Assembly (NCBI RefSeq): GCF_000188035.1
Contig: NZ_AEUY02000005.1
Coordinates: forward strand, 1,116,001 to 1,180,000
Source of the DNA: Streptococcus pseudoporcinus LQ 940-04
Lineage (GTDB): Bacteria > Bacillota > Bacilli > Lactobacillales > Streptococcaceae
Length of the DNA: 64,000 nt
Reading direction: 5' to 3'
Numbering within the stretch: the first letter of the stretch is position 1; each line of letters starts with the position of its first letter. A model generated the notes under the pieces. That model saw nothing but the letters and a program-made list of their open reading frames with translations. It did no database searches and was not told the DNA's origin. Of the stretch, positions 21,070 to 30,552 are shown piece by piece. The translations under genes were made by a program, and so were the position numbers.

Positions 21070-21741
21070 TTATTTTAAGTAGCCAAGGTAATCAAATTTT
21101 TCGAAAGTGTGATTATTGGCAATCGCAACGAGGATAGTATTTGGTTCAAGTGGAGCGGTAGGATTAACATTTGGATCTAGGGAACTTTCTTTTTCGTGTC
21201 TCGTACCAATAATGTTCAATTCGTACTTTTGTCTAACGTCTAACTCCGTTAAAGTTTTTCCCACCCATGATTCAGGAATAGCAAAATTAATCATTGAAAT
21301 GCCGTGTTCAAGATAGATGATGCTTTCAATATGACATTTTAGAATATTTGAAGCTACTCTTTTACCAGAGTCTCGCTCAGGAGTAATGACATTAGTTGCA
21401 CCGATTCCATAGAGGACCTCTTCATGGATTTTATTTTTGGCTTTAGCAATAATAGCAGGAACTTGAAGTTTTTTACAATGCATAATAGCTAGAACTGACG
21501 CTTCAAGGTTATTTCCTGTTGCAATCACGACAGTATCACATTGATCAATGCCAACTGCCAATAAAAAATCGTTATCGGTCATGTCACCAACAGCGGCTTT
21601 TGTGACGAGATTACCAATTTCGTTAACATTAGCCTCACTTTTATCAATAGCAATCACGTCTTGGTCAAACTGGCTCAGCTGTCTAGCAACTGTTCTCCCA
21701 AAAATACCTAAGCCTAATACACCTACAGTTTTACGTTTCAT
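21070..21741 (-). CDS. ktrA: Potassium channel regulatory subunit KtrA (TrkA family)
   Basis: The 223-residue cytosolic protein has an RCK-N Rossmann domain (GVLGLGIFGRTVARQL, then VIAIDKSE) in the first 140 residues and a RCK-C domain after it. KtrA gates KtrB in response to ATP/ADP and, in several Firmicutes, binds c-di-AMP through the RCK-C domain. It is downstream of ktrB with a 14-base gap and TAGGAG as ribosome site. Confidence 0.92.
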   Translation of the reverse strand: MKRKTVGVLGLGIFGRTVARQLSQFDQDVIAIDKSEANVNEIGNLVTKAAVGDMTDNDFLLAVGIDQCDTVVIATGNNLEASVLAIMHCKKLQVPAIIAKAKNKIHEEVLYGIGATNVITPERDSGKRVASNILKCHIESIIYLEHGISMINFAIPESWVGKTLTELDVRQKYELNIIGTRHEKESSLDPNVNPTAPLEPNTILVAIANNHTFEKFDYLGYLK

Positions 21742-21755
21742 CTTATTCTCCTATC

Positions 21756-23132
21756 TTATCCCACTAAAATATCTGTTGTTGCATATCGAATTGTTTTTTC
21801 TTTTCTTTGAATTAAGCTCAGTAAGAAGGTAATTGGCCCCACACGTCCAATAAACATTAGGAACATAATGATTACCCTACCTGGTGTAGATAATTTTGGA
21901 GTAGTATCCATTGTTACACCAACAGTGTCAATTGCTGAAACTGCTTCAAAAAGTAGGGCAACGGGGTCTAAAGTAGGTTCTACGCTGAGTAAAAGAGTAT
22001 AGCCAATGATAAATACTGACATAAAGAAGATTAAAACCGACATGGTTTGTTTAACCGTTCGACTGGTGATAATCCGATTTTGAAATGTTACTTGGGATTG
22101 CCCAGCAAGCTCTGCTTTTAAAAGTAAAATGGTAATGGCTACAGTTGTTACTTTAATACCTCCAGCTGTACCTCCAGGAGCCCCTCCGATAACCATTTGA
22201 ATCATATAAAGGAAATTTGTTGGTGCCAGCGTGTCTAAGTAGGATAAAGTAGCAAAGCCAGCAGTTCGCATAGTGACGGTTTGGAAAAAACTAACCATCA
22301 TTTGCTCTATGAAGGTGTAATTGGCAATTGTTTTAGGATTATCTTTTTCTAAAAACCAGGTTAATAAGGTTCCTAAGACTAAGATAAGGCCAGTGGTTTG
22401 GAGCACTAGTCTCGTTTGATTGGATAGCTTTCGGTAAAAGAGACCGTGACATTTTGGCTTTTCGACGAAATAGCGTTTCAGGTTCTCCATGACATCATGC
22501 CAAACAGCAAAACCAATTCCTCCAAAGATGATTAAGGCAGAGACAACGACATTAATGGTTGGATTGAGCACAAAATCTTTTAAGCTGGAGCTACCAAAAT
22601 TATCAAAACCAGCATTGCAGAAAGCAGAAACGGCTAAAAACAAACTATTGAATAATCCATTTTTCCAACCGAAACGAGGAACGAACTCTATTGCGATAAT
22701 GGCACATGCGAGGATTTCGATGATAAAGGTCATCTTATAAGCAAAGAAAAGAAAATCTTTTAAGTTTTTACTGTCTTTTCGATTTAAGGCAGACTGTAGT
22801 AGGGTATGGCCAGATAAGTCCATTTTACGCTTTAAAGCAAAGGTACTAAAAGCAATAAAACTTACTAGTCCAAGCCCTCCAATTTGCATGAGACAAATAA
22901 CGATAGTCTGACCTAGGGTGTTATAAGCTTCAGAAACAGGTATGACTGACAAGCCTGTTACACAGACCATAGATACAACATTGAATAGGTGATCTAAAAA
23001 TGTAGCTTGATGAGCACTTGGGGAGTGTGTCAAGGGTGAAGACAGCAGGGTACTGCCGATTAAAATAACAGACGCAAAACTTAGGGTCAATTTTTGTGTA
23101 ACCGTCCAAGTTCTGATAGGTGGTAGTCTCAT
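21756..23132 (-). CDS. ktrB: Potassium uptake channel KtrB (TrkH family)
   Basis: The 458-residue membrane protein has repeated M-P-M units whose filter-like loops read SMVCVTGLSVI, SAFCNAGFDNF, MRTAGFATL and SAIDTVGVTM, each with the conserved glycine that lines the ion path. It is the channel part of the Ktr potassium importer. AAGGAGGA precedes the ATG. Confidence 0.93.
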   Translation of the reverse strand: MRLPPIRTWTVTQKLTLSFASVILIGSTLLSSPLTHSPSAHQATFLDHLFNVVSMVCVTGLSVIPVSEAYNTLGQTIVICLMQIGGLGLVSFIAFSTFALKRKMDLSGHTLLQSALNRKDSKNLKDFLFFAYKMTFIIEILACAIIAIEFVPRFGWKNGLFNSLFLAVSAFCNAGFDNFGSSSLKDFVLNPTINVVVSALIIFGGIGFAVWHDVMENLKRYFVEKPKCHGLFYRKLSNQTRLVLQTTGLILVLGTLLTWFLEKDNPKTIANYTFIEQMMVSFFQTVTMRTAGFATLSYLDTLAPTNFLYMIQMVIGGAPGGTAGGIKVTTVAITILLLKAELAGQSQVTFQNRIITSRTVKQTMSVLIFFMSVFIIGYTLLLSVEPTLDPVALLFEAVSAIDTVGVTMDTTPKLSTPGRVIIMFLMFIGRVGPITFLLSLIQRKEKTIRYATTDILVG

Positions 23133-23176
23133 AAGTCCTCCTTAAAGTATCCCTTCCATCTTATCAAAAATTAATC

Positions 23177-23207
23177 AAAAAAGCCAAACCTTAAAAATAA
23201 TTTAGCT
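23177..23207 (-). terminator. Terminator between rsmG and ktrB
   Basis: On the minus strand AGCTAAA and TTTGGCT flank a 12-base loop and precede a run of T. It would partly separate rsmG from ktrBA. Confidence 0.6.
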
Positions 23208-23216
23208 TTATTCTTT

Positions 23217-23930
23217 TTAAAGTGGCTTTTTATTTGGTATTCCAGCTTTACGTGGGTATTTATTAGGTGTTTCTTTTTTCTTTTCAACAATAGTCATGTA
23301 TCGCTCGTCACCATTTGGTAATTGATAATGGTGGTTGCTAACTACTTGTGAAAAGAGAAGGTGAAGTGCTTTGCGGGCTTGCTCTAACTCTTGATCAGCG
23401 GCTTGTGCTTTGAGGGCGATGAGTCGGCCTCCAACTTTTAGAAAAGGAATTGTTAATTCTGACAGAATTTGCATTCTGGCGACAGCGCGTGCTGTAACTA
23501 AGTCATATTTAGAGCGGAAGCCTTTATCTTGACCAAAATCTTCTGCTCTGCCATGATAAAAAGTCACTCCATCTAGGTCTAGTTCCTGGGTTAAGTGAGC
23601 TAAGAAGGTGATCCGCTTGTTCAATGAATCAATAATGGTTACTTGCAGTTGTGGGAAAATAATTTTCATTGGAAGGCTTGGAAATCCTGCTCCTGCACCG
23701 ATATCTAGAAGTTGAATGGGCTGGTTAGGAATATAGCCTTGCAAAATAGGAGCAATAGAATCGTAGAAATGCTTTAGATAGACATCATTTTTTTCGGTAA
23801 TTGCTGTTAAATTAATCTTTTGGTTCCACTCAATTAGGACTTTGAAGTAAGTATCAAACTGATCTTTTTGTTTTTGCTTTAGCTCATATCCAGACGTTGC
23901 TAAAGCTTGGTAAAATTCTTCTGGGGTCAT
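23217..23930 (-). CDS. rsmG: 16S rRNA (guanine(527)-N7)-methyltransferase
   Basis: The 237-residue protein has the family opening [20 protein letters not shown] motif [17 protein letters not shown] and the segment [14 protein letters not shown]. RsmG (GidB) makes m7G527; loss gives low-level streptomycin resistance in other bacteria. It faces lemA divergently. Confidence 0.96.
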   Translation of the reverse strand: MTPEEFYQALATSGYELKQKQKDQFDTYFKVLIEWNQKINLTAITEKNDVYLKHFYDSIAPILQGYIPNQPIQLLDIGAGAGFPSLPMKIIFPQLQVTIIDSLNKRITFLAHLTQELDLDGVTFYHGRAEDFGQDKGFRSKYDLVTARAVARMQILSELTIPFLKVGGRLIALKAQAADQELEQARKALHLLFSQVVSNHHYQLPNGDERYMTIVEKKKETPNKYPRKAGIPNKKPL

Positions 23931-24020
23931 TGTTTTCCTTCAATTTTGATTTTTTTCTATTCTAACATAATTATAGTGATAAACAAATGCCTGAGAAAAA
24001 AGTCTTTATAAGATTGATAG

Positions 24021-24048
24021 TTGCTATTCAGCTGAAAATTGCTATAAT
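24021..24048 (+). promoter_or_regulatory. lemA promoter
   Basis: TTGCTA (24021-24026), a 16-base spacer and an extended -10 TGCTATAAT ending at 24048 lie 31 bases before the lemA ATG. Confidence 0.65.
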
Positions 24049-24078
24049 TAAGTCAATAGATAAAAAGGAGAAAATAAT

Positions 24079-24633
24079 ATGACACTCGTAATCATTTTAG
24101 TCCTCATAGCACTTTTAGCTATCTGGTTAATGTCTAGCTACAATAGCCTTGTTAAAAGCAGGATGCATACTAAGGAAGCTTGGAGCCAAATTGATGTTCA
24201 GTTAAAAAGAAGGAACGATTTAATTCCTAACTTGATTGAAACAGTGAAAGGCTACGCTGCTTATGAAGAAAAAACCTTCCAGAAAATCACAGAACTTCGT
24301 TCACAAGTTGCCCATGCTTCAACGCCAGCAGCAACTATGGAAGCTTCAAATGAACTCACAAAACAAGTAGCAAGCTTGATAGCAGTAGCAGAAAACTATC
24401 CAGATTTAAAGGCTAATACTAATTTCTTGAAGTTGCAAGATGAATTGACTAATACTGAAAATAAAATTTCTTATTCACGCCAATTGTTTAACACAACCAC
24501 ATCTAATTACAACATGAAGTTAGAGACATTTCCAAGTAATATCGTAGCAAAAATGTTTGGTTTCAAACCAAGTGAATTTTTACAAACACCTGAAGAAGAA
24601 AAAGCCGTTCCAAAAGTGGAATTTAATTTCTAA
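24079..24633 (+). CDS. lemA: LemA family membrane protein
   Basis: The 184-residue protein has one N-terminal membrane segment ([19 protein letters not shown]) and a helical domain with the LemA motif [25 protein letters not shown]; the family's C-terminal helix contains [19 protein letters not shown]. Its function is not defined. The pairing with htpX 33 bases downstream is conserved in lactobacilli and streptococci and suggests a role in membrane protein quality control. Confidence 0.92.
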   Translation: MTLVIILVLIALLAIWLMSSYNSLVKSRMHTKEAWSQIDVQLKRRNDLIPNLIETVKGYAAYEEKTFQKITELRSQVAHASTPAATMEASNELTKQVASLIAVAENYPDLKANTNFLKLQDELTNTENKISYSRQLFNTTTSNYNMKLETFPSNIVAKMFGFKPSEFLQTPEEEKAVPKVEFNF

Positions 24634-24666
24634 GGTATCTAAAATCTGTTTTTAGAAGGGGAGAAG

Positions 24667-25563
24667 ATGCTCTATCAACAAATTTCGCATAATAAGCGAC
24701 GTACAGTCATCCTCATTATCGCCTTTTTCTTCCTATTAACAGTAATAGGAGCTGCGGCAGGCTATTTATTGACTAGATCATATCAGTTAGGCATAGCTAT
24801 TGCGCTAATTGTTGGTTCTATTTATGCTTTCAGTATGATTTTTCAATCAACAGCCGTAGTTATGAGTATGAATAATGCAAGAGAAATTACGGTTGATGAG
24901 GCTCCTGACTTTTTCCATATTGTTGAGGATATGGCAATGGTTGCCCAGATACCGATGCCAAAAGTTTACATTATTGATGATCCTTCCTTAAACGCTTTTG
25001 CTACAGGATCAAGTCCGCAAAATGCAGCTGTAGCTGCAACAAGTGGCTTATTACAAGTTATGAATCGCGAAGAATTAGAGGGAGTTATTGGTCATGAAAT
25101 TAGTCATATCCGTAATTACGATATTCGAATTTCAACTATTGCAGTTGCTTTAGCGAGTGCAATTACGCTCATCTCTAGTATTGGCAGTCATATGATGTGG
25201 TATGGAGGTGGTAGTAGAAGTCGTGATGACGACCGTGATGATAGTGCTTTAGGGATATTTCTGTTACTATTTTCCTTTTTGTCACTGCTATTGGCACCTA
25301 TAGTAGCTTCGCTTGTTCAATTAGCTATTTCTAGACAAAGAGAATACTTAGCTGATGCAAGTTCAGTTGAATTAACACGTAATCCTGAAGGTATGATTAA
25401 AGCTTTGCAAAAACTCCAGAATTCTCAGCCATTATCTAGTCCTATAGATAGTGCGAGTGCGGCCCTCTACATTAATGAACCACGCAAGAAAGAAGATGTT
25501 TCGAAGCTATTTAGTACACATCCTCCTATCGAAGATCGAATTGAGCGATTGCGTCACATGTGA
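24667..25563 (+). CDS. htpX: Membrane metalloprotease HtpX
   Basis: The 298-residue protein has two N-terminal membrane segments, the zinc motif HEISH ([14 protein letters not shown], near residue 145), two further hydrophobic segments (about 157-180 and 195-220) and the third ligand region REYLADASS. HtpX degrades misfolded membrane proteins. GGGGAGAAG precedes the start. Confidence 0.95.
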   Translation: MLYQQISHNKRRTVILIIAFFFLLTVIGAAAGYLLTRSYQLGIAIALIVGSIYAFSMIFQSTAVVMSMNNAREITVDEAPDFFHIVEDMAMVAQIPMPKVYIIDDPSLNAFATGSSPQNAAVAATSGLLQVMNREELEGVIGHEISHIRNYDIRISTIAVALASAITLISSIGSHMMWYGGGSRSRDDDRDDSALGIFLLLFSFLSLLLAPIVASLVQLAISRQREYLADASSVELTRNPEGMIKALQKLQNSQPLSSPIDSASAALYINEPRKKEDVSKLFSTHPPIEDRIERLRHM

Positions 25564-25594
25564 GAGTTTAAGGAAACCTTAAGCTCTTCTTTTT
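25563..25594 (+). terminator. Terminator of lemA-htpX
   Basis: AGAGTTTAAGG (25563-25573) and CCTTAAGCTCT (25577-25587) pair with one G-U, followed by a T-rich tail. Confidence 0.75.
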
Positions 25595-25702
25595 ATACTA
25601 AGATAGCATTAAGTTTTCTGTTTATATTATTATAAATAGGTGTAGATAAAAAATATCCCTGTCCTCTAAAGGGGTAAAAAAGGACTTTTTTACAGAAATA
25701 CA

Positions 25703-25731
25703 TTGACAAAATGTTAAAATAATAGTAAAAA
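25703..25731 (+). promoter_or_regulatory. yceD promoter (tentative)
   Basis: Consensus TTGACA at 25703-25708 is followed after 17 bases by TAAAAA (25726-25731). The -10 box is poor. Confidence 0.4.
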
Positions 25732-25758
25732 TAAATGAGAGTATTATTAGGAGACCCA

Positions 25759-26292
25759 ATGTTAAGCATTTCAGAAATCAAGAAAAAGAAAGAGCCCATT
25801 TCATTTGATCATTATTTAGAGATAAAAAAAAGTCTCTTGGAACGTGATCCATCAATTATTGACATCAAGGATGTTCATGTTATTGGTACAGTAAGTTATG
25901 ATGATGGTCTTTACCATTTAAACTATCAATTAAGTTATTCATTAACATTACCTTCTAGTCGTTCCATGGAACCAGTTGAAAGACTAGAAAACCAATCTAT
26001 ACAGGAATTTTTCGTAGAAGAAGGAGCTGTTAAAGATATGGGAGATAAGATTGATGAAAACCTAGTATTGATTTTAGAAGACGATCGTATTGATTTGGAA
26101 GTGAGTGCTATTGATAATATATTATTAGCAATTCCACTACAAATTTTAACAGACAAAGAATTAGAGTCAGATGAAATGCCCTCAGGCAATGATTGGGAAG
26201 TCCTGACAGAAGATCAGTTTCGTACCTTACAAGCTGAAAAGAAAAAAGGAAATAATCCTTTTGCAGGTTTAGATAGCTTGTTTGATGAATAA
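25759..26292 (+). CDS. yceD: YceD family (DUF177) protein
   Basis: The 177-residue protein carries the family pattern ISEIKKKKEPISFDH at the start, GTVSYDDGLYHLNYQLSYSLTLPSSRSMEP in place of the usual cysteine-containing strand, and DLEVSAIDNILLAIPL, ending NPFAGLDSLFD. In many bacteria the gene precedes rpmF and affects 23S rRNA accumulation; here rpmF does not follow. The ATG at 25759 has TAGGAG 5 bases upstream of it, so an ATG at 25735 is not used. Confidence 0.85.
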   Translation: MLSISEIKKKKEPISFDHYLEIKKSLLERDPSIIDIKDVHVIGTVSYDDGLYHLNYQLSYSLTLPSSRSMEPVERLENQSIQEFFVEEGAVKDMGDKIDENLVLILEDDRIDLEVSAIDNILLAIPLQILTDKELESDEMPSGNDWEVLTEDQFRTLQAEKKKGNNPFAGLDSLFDE

Positions 26293-26324
26293 AACTGACT
26301 ATTTAAGGAAATTGTAATTTTTTG

Positions 26325-26353
26325 TTGCTAAATAAAGCTGACTTTGATATACT
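26325..26353 (+). promoter_or_regulatory. covR promoter
   Basis: TTGCTA (26325-26330), a 17-base spacer and TATACT (26348-26353) with an upstream TG form a likely promoter. It implies a 5' untranslated region of about 150 bases. An ATTAAA at 26448-26453 fits the ATTARA sequence reported for CovR binding. Confidence 0.55.
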
Positions 26354-26510
26354 CTATACAGTATCTGATTAGTCAAAAAGAGGGTTTCTTGTAACTCTTT
26401 AAAATTCTGAAATACTTTGTGGAATCTAGTAGATTACGAAACTCTCAATTAAAAAAGGAAAACCGACTATTAAAGCTTGTTTATAAGATAGAAGGGAAAA
26501 GGAAAAACAT

Positions 26511-27197
26511 ATGACAAAGAAAATTCTAATTGTCGAAGATGAAAAAAATCTCGCACGGTTTGTTTCACTTGAACTTCAACATGAAGGGTACGAGGTGACA
26601 GTAGAAGTAAACGGGCGTGAAGGCCTAGAAACAGCATTAGAAAAAGATTTTGATTTAATTTTACTAGATTTAATGCTCCCTGAAATGGACGGTTTTGAAG
26701 TCACTCGTCGTCTTCAAACTGAGAAAACTACCTATATCATGATGATGACTGCACGTGATTCTATTATGGACGTTGTAGCAGGTCTTGATCGTGGTGCAGA
26801 TGATTATATTGTCAAACCATTTGCTATTGAAGAGTTATTAGCGCGTATTCGGGCGATTTTCCGTCGTCAAGACATTGAAACTGAAAAGAAAGCGCCTAAT
26901 CAAGGTGTTTATCGCGACCTTGTTTTGAACCCTCAAAACAGATCTGTGAACCGTGGTGATGATGAAATTTCATTAACAAAGCGTGAGTATGATCTCTTGA
27001 ATATCCTTATGACAAATATGAATCGTGTAATGACCCGCGAAGAGTTGCTTTCTAATGTTTGGAAATACGATGAAGCCGTTGAAACAAATGTTGTTGATGT
27101 CTACATTCGTTATCTTCGTGGCAAAATTGACATGCCTGGTCGTGAATCCTATATTCAGACTGTTCGTGGCATGGGTTATGTTATCCGTGAAAAATAG
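26511..27197 (+). CDS. covR: Response regulator CovR (CsrR)
   Basis: The 228-residue OmpR-class regulator has an N-terminal receiver with D53 in ILLDLMLPEMDGFEVT and a C-terminal winged-helix domain (YDLLNILMTNMNRVMTREELLSNVW). T65 of the receiver, the site where the serine/threonine kinase Stk is known to phosphorylate streptococcal CovR, is present. CovR mainly represses virulence genes such as the capsule operon in group A and B streptococci. covS follows after 9 bases. Confidence 0.95.
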   Translation: MTKKILIVEDEKNLARFVSLELQHEGYEVTVEVNGREGLETALEKDFDLILLDLMLPEMDGFEVTRRLQTEKTTYIMMMTARDSIMDVVAGLDRGADDYIVKPFAIEELLARIRAIFRRQDIETEKKAPNQGVYRDLVLNPQNRSVNRGDDEISLTKREYDLLNILMTNMNRVMTREELLSNVWKYDEAVETNVVDVYIRYLRGKIDMPGRESYIQTVRGMGYVIREK

Positions 27198-27206
27198 TTA
27201 TAGCTT

Positions 27207-28688
27207 ATGAAAAATCGGAAAGTAAGAAAATATAAAAGGACATTACCTAAACGCTTATCTAGCCTATTCTTTGTTTTATTTTTCTGTATTTTTTCTGCAT
27301 TTACAATGATTGCTTACTATTCTACTGACTATTTTTTAGTAAAAAAAGAAACACAAGCAATCACTCATACCAGTGATTTAGTTAGAGTTCGTCTGTCAAA
27401 GGTGAACTCTAATTTTTCATTTGATAATTTAGCAAATGTACTCTATACAAATCATAAAGCAAATTTAAAGATTGCATCTGAAAAAGGACTTGAACTAATT
27501 CGGAGTCGTCGTGATTTGACAAATATTTTAGATACCAAACAAGAAATTTATATCTATAATACAGACAAAAAAATGATTTTTACGACTGATGAATCTGAAT
27601 TTTCCTATGACCTAGTCGGTCCGCTAAATAAAGTTTTTAAAGATGAAGTTGAAGGAGAGTATCGAGGGTTCTCTCTTATCAAAAAGGTTTACTCAAATCG
27701 TAGTGGTAAGCTAGTCGGTTACGTTCAAATTTATCAAGATTTAGAAGATTACTATGTTATTAGGGCTCGGCTGCTTTTATGGTTGATCTTTGTGGAATTA
27801 TTTGGCACTAGTCTGGCCTATATCATTATTTATACGTCAACGCGGAAATTTCTTGAGCCTTTAAATAATCTCCACGATGTCATGCGGAATATTTCTGAAA
27901 ATCCAAATAATCTAAATCTAAGATCACGGATTAGATCTGGAGATGAAATTGAAGAATTATCAGGAATCTTTGATACCATGTTAGATAAAGTTGAAAGTTA
28001 TACTAAACTACAGTCTCGGTTCATCAGTGATGTAAGCCATGAACTGCGCACTCCTGTTGCTATCATTAAAGGCCATATTGGACTTCTGCAACGTTGGGGG
28101 AAGGAAGACGAAGAGATTTTAGAGGAGAGTCTTTCAGCGACGGCACATGAAGCAGATCGTATGGCAATTATGATTAATGATATGTTAGATATGATACGCG
28201 TTCAAGGAAGCTTTGAAGGTCATCAAAATGATACAACGGTTTTAGAGGCTTCAATTGAAACCGTTATTGGTAATTTTCGTGTTCTAAGGGAAGATTTTGT
28301 TTTCAATTGGGAACCGAGATCAAAAGAGACCCTTGCTTGTATCTATAAAAACCATTTTGAACAGGCTCTTATGATTCTTATCGATAATGCCATTAAGTAT
28401 TCTCGAATTGAAAAACAGATTTCTCTTGATTTAGAGACAGATGGTAAACAAGCAATTGTAAAAGTTTCTGACCGAGGGGAAGGCATCTCCAATGAAGATA
28501 TTAAGCATATTTTTGAACGTTTTTATCGTAGTGATAAATCTCGAAATCGTACCAGTACCCAAGCTGGCTTAGGCATTGGTCTATCCATTCTAGAACAAAT
28601 TGTAGAAGGTTACAATTTGAAGATGGAAGTTAAGAGTGAATTAAATAAAGGCTCCACCTTTATTATTTATATACCATTAGCAGACTAA
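27207..28688 (+). CDS. covS: Sensor histidine kinase CovS (CsrS)
   Basis: The 493-residue kinase has two membrane segments (about residues 20-42 and 190-212) that bracket an extracellular sensor loop, a HAMP region, the phospho-acceptor H278 in SRFISDVSHELRTP and ATPase boxes (LIDNAIKYS; DRGEGIS; GLGIGLSI). CovS responds to Mg2+ and the peptide LL-37 in S. pyogenes. No truncation or frameshift is present, so this copy should be active. Confidence 0.95.
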   Translation: MKNRKVRKYKRTLPKRLSSLFFVLFFCIFSAFTMIAYYSTDYFLVKKETQAITHTSDLVRVRLSKVNSNFSFDNLANVLYTNHKANLKIASEKGLELIRSRRDLTNILDTKQEIYIYNTDKKMIFTTDESEFSYDLVGPLNKVFKDEVEGEYRGFSLIKKVYSNRSGKLVGYVQIYQDLEDYYVIRARLLLWLIFVELFGTSLAYIIIYTSTRKFLEPLNNLHDVMRNISENPNNLNLRSRIRSGDEIEELSGIFDTMLDKVESYTKLQSRFISDVSHELRTPVAIIKGHIGLLQRWGKEDEEILEESLSATAHEADRMAIMINDMLDMIRVQGSFEGHQNDTTVLEASIETVIGNFRVLREDFVFNWEPRSKETLACIYKNHFEQALMILIDNAIKYSRIEKQISLDLETDGKQAIVKVSDRGEGISNEDIKHIFERFYRSDKSRNRTSTQAGLGIGLSILEQIVEGYNLKMEVKSELNKGSTFIIYIPLAD

Positions 28689-28746
28689 ACCCATTTGTTG
28701 ACAAGTGTAAGAGGTGGTTGTGAAATCACTAAGAAAGCGTTATAAG

Positions 28747-28773
28747 CGAGCTATCGTTAAGGTAGCTCGTTTT
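28747..28773 (+). terminator. Terminator of covRS
   Basis: CGAGCTATC (28747-28755) and GGTAGCTCG (28761-28769) form a 9-bp stem with one G-U pair, followed by TTTT. Confidence 0.75.
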
Positions 28774-28836
28774 ACAATTGCTCTTTTTAAAGGCCCTATA
28801 ATAGCAGGATAGATACTTTTGTTATCTTATAATTTA

Positions 28837-28875
28837 TGATAGAATAGGGTACTAGATTAATTTGATAGAATAGGG
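28837..28875 (+). promoter_or_regulatory. Tandem TGATAGAATAGGG repeats before nrdR
   Basis: The 13-base sequence occurs at 28837-28849 and again at 28863-28875, 26 bases apart. Each contains an extended -10 TGATAGAAT, so two overlapping promoters or a duplicated operator are possible. Confidence 0.5.
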
Positions 28876-28883
28876 GTGTTTGC

Positions 28884-29378
28884 GTGCGTTGTCCAAAGTG
28901 TAATTATAATAAATCCAGTGTTATTGATAGTCGACAAGCTGAAGACGGTAATACGATTAGACGTCGAAGAGAGTGTGAAAAATGTCATACACGTTTTACA
29001 ACTTTTGAGCGCCTAGAAGAACTCCCACTTTTAGTCATCAAAAAAGACGGGACAAGAGAGCAATTTTCTCGCGACAAAATCCTAAATGGTGTGGTTCAAA
29101 GTGCTCAAAAGCGCCCAGTTTCAAGTACTGATATTGAAAACTTGATTTCTCGAGTTGAGCAAAAAGTTAGAGCTGATTATGAGAACGAAGTGTCCAGTAC
29201 CTCCATTGGTAATTTGGTAATGGAAGAATTAGCTGAACTAGATGAGATTACTTATGTTCGCTTTGCCAGTGTCTATAAAAGCTTTAAAGATGTTGATGAG
29301 ATTGAAGCACTACTGCAACAAATCACATCTCGTGTTCGTGGGAAGAAAAAGAGTAATGTGACAGATGAAACCTATTGA
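28884..29378 (+). CDS. nrdR: Transcriptional repressor NrdR
   Basis: The 164-residue protein has the zinc ribbon [17 protein letters not shown]...[17 protein letters not shown] and an ATP-cone domain ([21 protein letters not shown]). NrdR represses ribonucleotide reductase genes when dATP is high. The start codon is GTG at 28884, since the family always begins with the first zinc knuckle. Its end overlaps dnaB by 14 bases. Confidence 0.96.
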   Translation: MRCPKCNYNKSSVIDSRQAEDGNTIRRRRECEKCHTRFTTFERLEELPLLVIKKDGTREQFSRDKILNGVVQSAQKRPVSSTDIENLISRVEQKVRADYENEVSSTSIGNLVMEELAELDEITYVRFASVYKSFKDVDEIEALLQQITSRVRGKKKSNVTDETY

Positions 29379-30552
29379 TACTTATTATTATCTGAAGCGT
29401 AATAAGGTTTCTTATAATGCTAACAGTTTAATTCAGCTTTATTATCCTATTATGGGCAGTGATGCTTTAGTGGTTTATCAGTATTTAACCCATTTTTTTG
29501 ATGATGGGAAACGTGAACATAAATATAGTGAAATCCTCAATCATTTGCAATTTGGAATGTCACGATTAGAAGAGGCCTTGGTTGTTCTAACAGCACTTGA
29601 TTTGGTAGTTTTGTACCAAGAGGTCAACCATTACCTTATTAAATTGCAACCAGCGTTAGAATTAGAAGATTTTTTAGTCAATCCCATTTACAAACGCTTA
29701 TTGGAGCAAAAAATTGGAGAGCTAGCCCTATCTGAGTTAGAAGTTACCATTCCAAATCAGGCTAGGGATATCTCAAAAAAATTTTCAGATGTTTTTGGAA
29801 AAGCACCAGCAGATCTCGAAGTAACTCTGAAACCTAAGAAAAATAGACTAACATTTGATTTAGATAGTTTTCAACAATTGATGTCTCGTGATGGTTTACA
29901 GTTTGCTAATGAAAAAGAAGATGTCGTAAGGCTTTATAGTATTGCCGAAGAATATAAAATGACCTGGTTTGATACTTATCAGCTAGCAAAAGCAACAGCT
30001 GTAAATGGGAAAATTGCACCGAATCGGATTATTGCTCAGAAAAAACAAATGCTAACCCAGTTTTCAAAATCAGACGATTTTACTCAGGCAGAACTTGTTA
30101 TTATTCGTGAAGCAAAAAAAGATAAAGCTCAGCTATTTTTAGAAAAAATAAAAAAAACCAAAAGAGCAACGGTGACCCAAGATGAAAAAAATCTTCTCAT
30201 AAAATTGGCTCAAATGGATTTTTTAGATGAAGTTATTAATATCATGGTTTTATATACCTTTAATAAAACAAATTCAGCTAATCTTCAGAAAAACTATTTA
30301 CTGAAGATTGCCAATGATTTTTCCTATCAAGGTGTTGGGAATGCTGAAGAGGCCATTTTAAAAATGCGTTCATTTGAAGATCGAAAAGGCAAACCGACTA
30401 GTACCAAAGTAAAAGCTTCTAAAACAAATGTTCCCCAGTGGAGCAATCCAGATTATCAAGAAAAGACAAGTGCTGAGGAACAAGAAAAACTTGATAAATT
30501 TAAAGCCGAAGCCTTGAAACGCTTAGAAAAATTGAAAAAAGGTGGTGACTAG
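29365..30552 (+). CDS. dnaB: Replication initiation protein DnaB (Gram-positive type)
   Basis: The 395-residue protein has the DnaB/DnaD repeat architecture: an N-terminal winged-helix region (residues about 1-130; [15 protein letters not shown]) and the DnaB_2 domain near residues 290-360 ([27 protein letters not shown]). It is the helicase-loading partner of DnaD, not the replicative helicase that bears this name in E. coli. The order nrdR-dnaB-dnaI is conserved in Firmicutes. Confidence 0.92.
   Translation: MKPIDTYYYLKRNKVSYNANSLIQLYYPIMGSDALVVYQYLTHFFDDGKREHKYSEILNHLQFGMSRLEEALVVLTALDLVVLYQEVNHYLIKLQPALELEDFLVNPIYKRLLEQKIGELALSELEVTIPNQARDISKKFSDVFGKAPADLEVTLKPKKNRLTFDLDSFQQLMSRDGLQFANEKEDVVRLYSIAEEYKMTWFDTYQLAKATAVNGKIAPNRIIAQKKQMLTQFSKSDDFTQAELVIIREAKKDKAQLFLEKIKKTKRATVTQDEKNLLIKLAQMDFLDEVINIMVLYTFNKTNSANLQKNYLLKIANDFSYQGVGNAEEAILKMRSFEDRKGKPTSTKVKASKTNVPQWSNPDYQEKTSAEEQEKLDKFKAEALKRLEKLKKGGD

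Noticed and set aside
26430..26440. Combox (SigX recognition site) upstream of covR at ATTACGAAAC
   Set aside because: It differs from TACGAATA in the conserved last bases and has no competence gene downstream.
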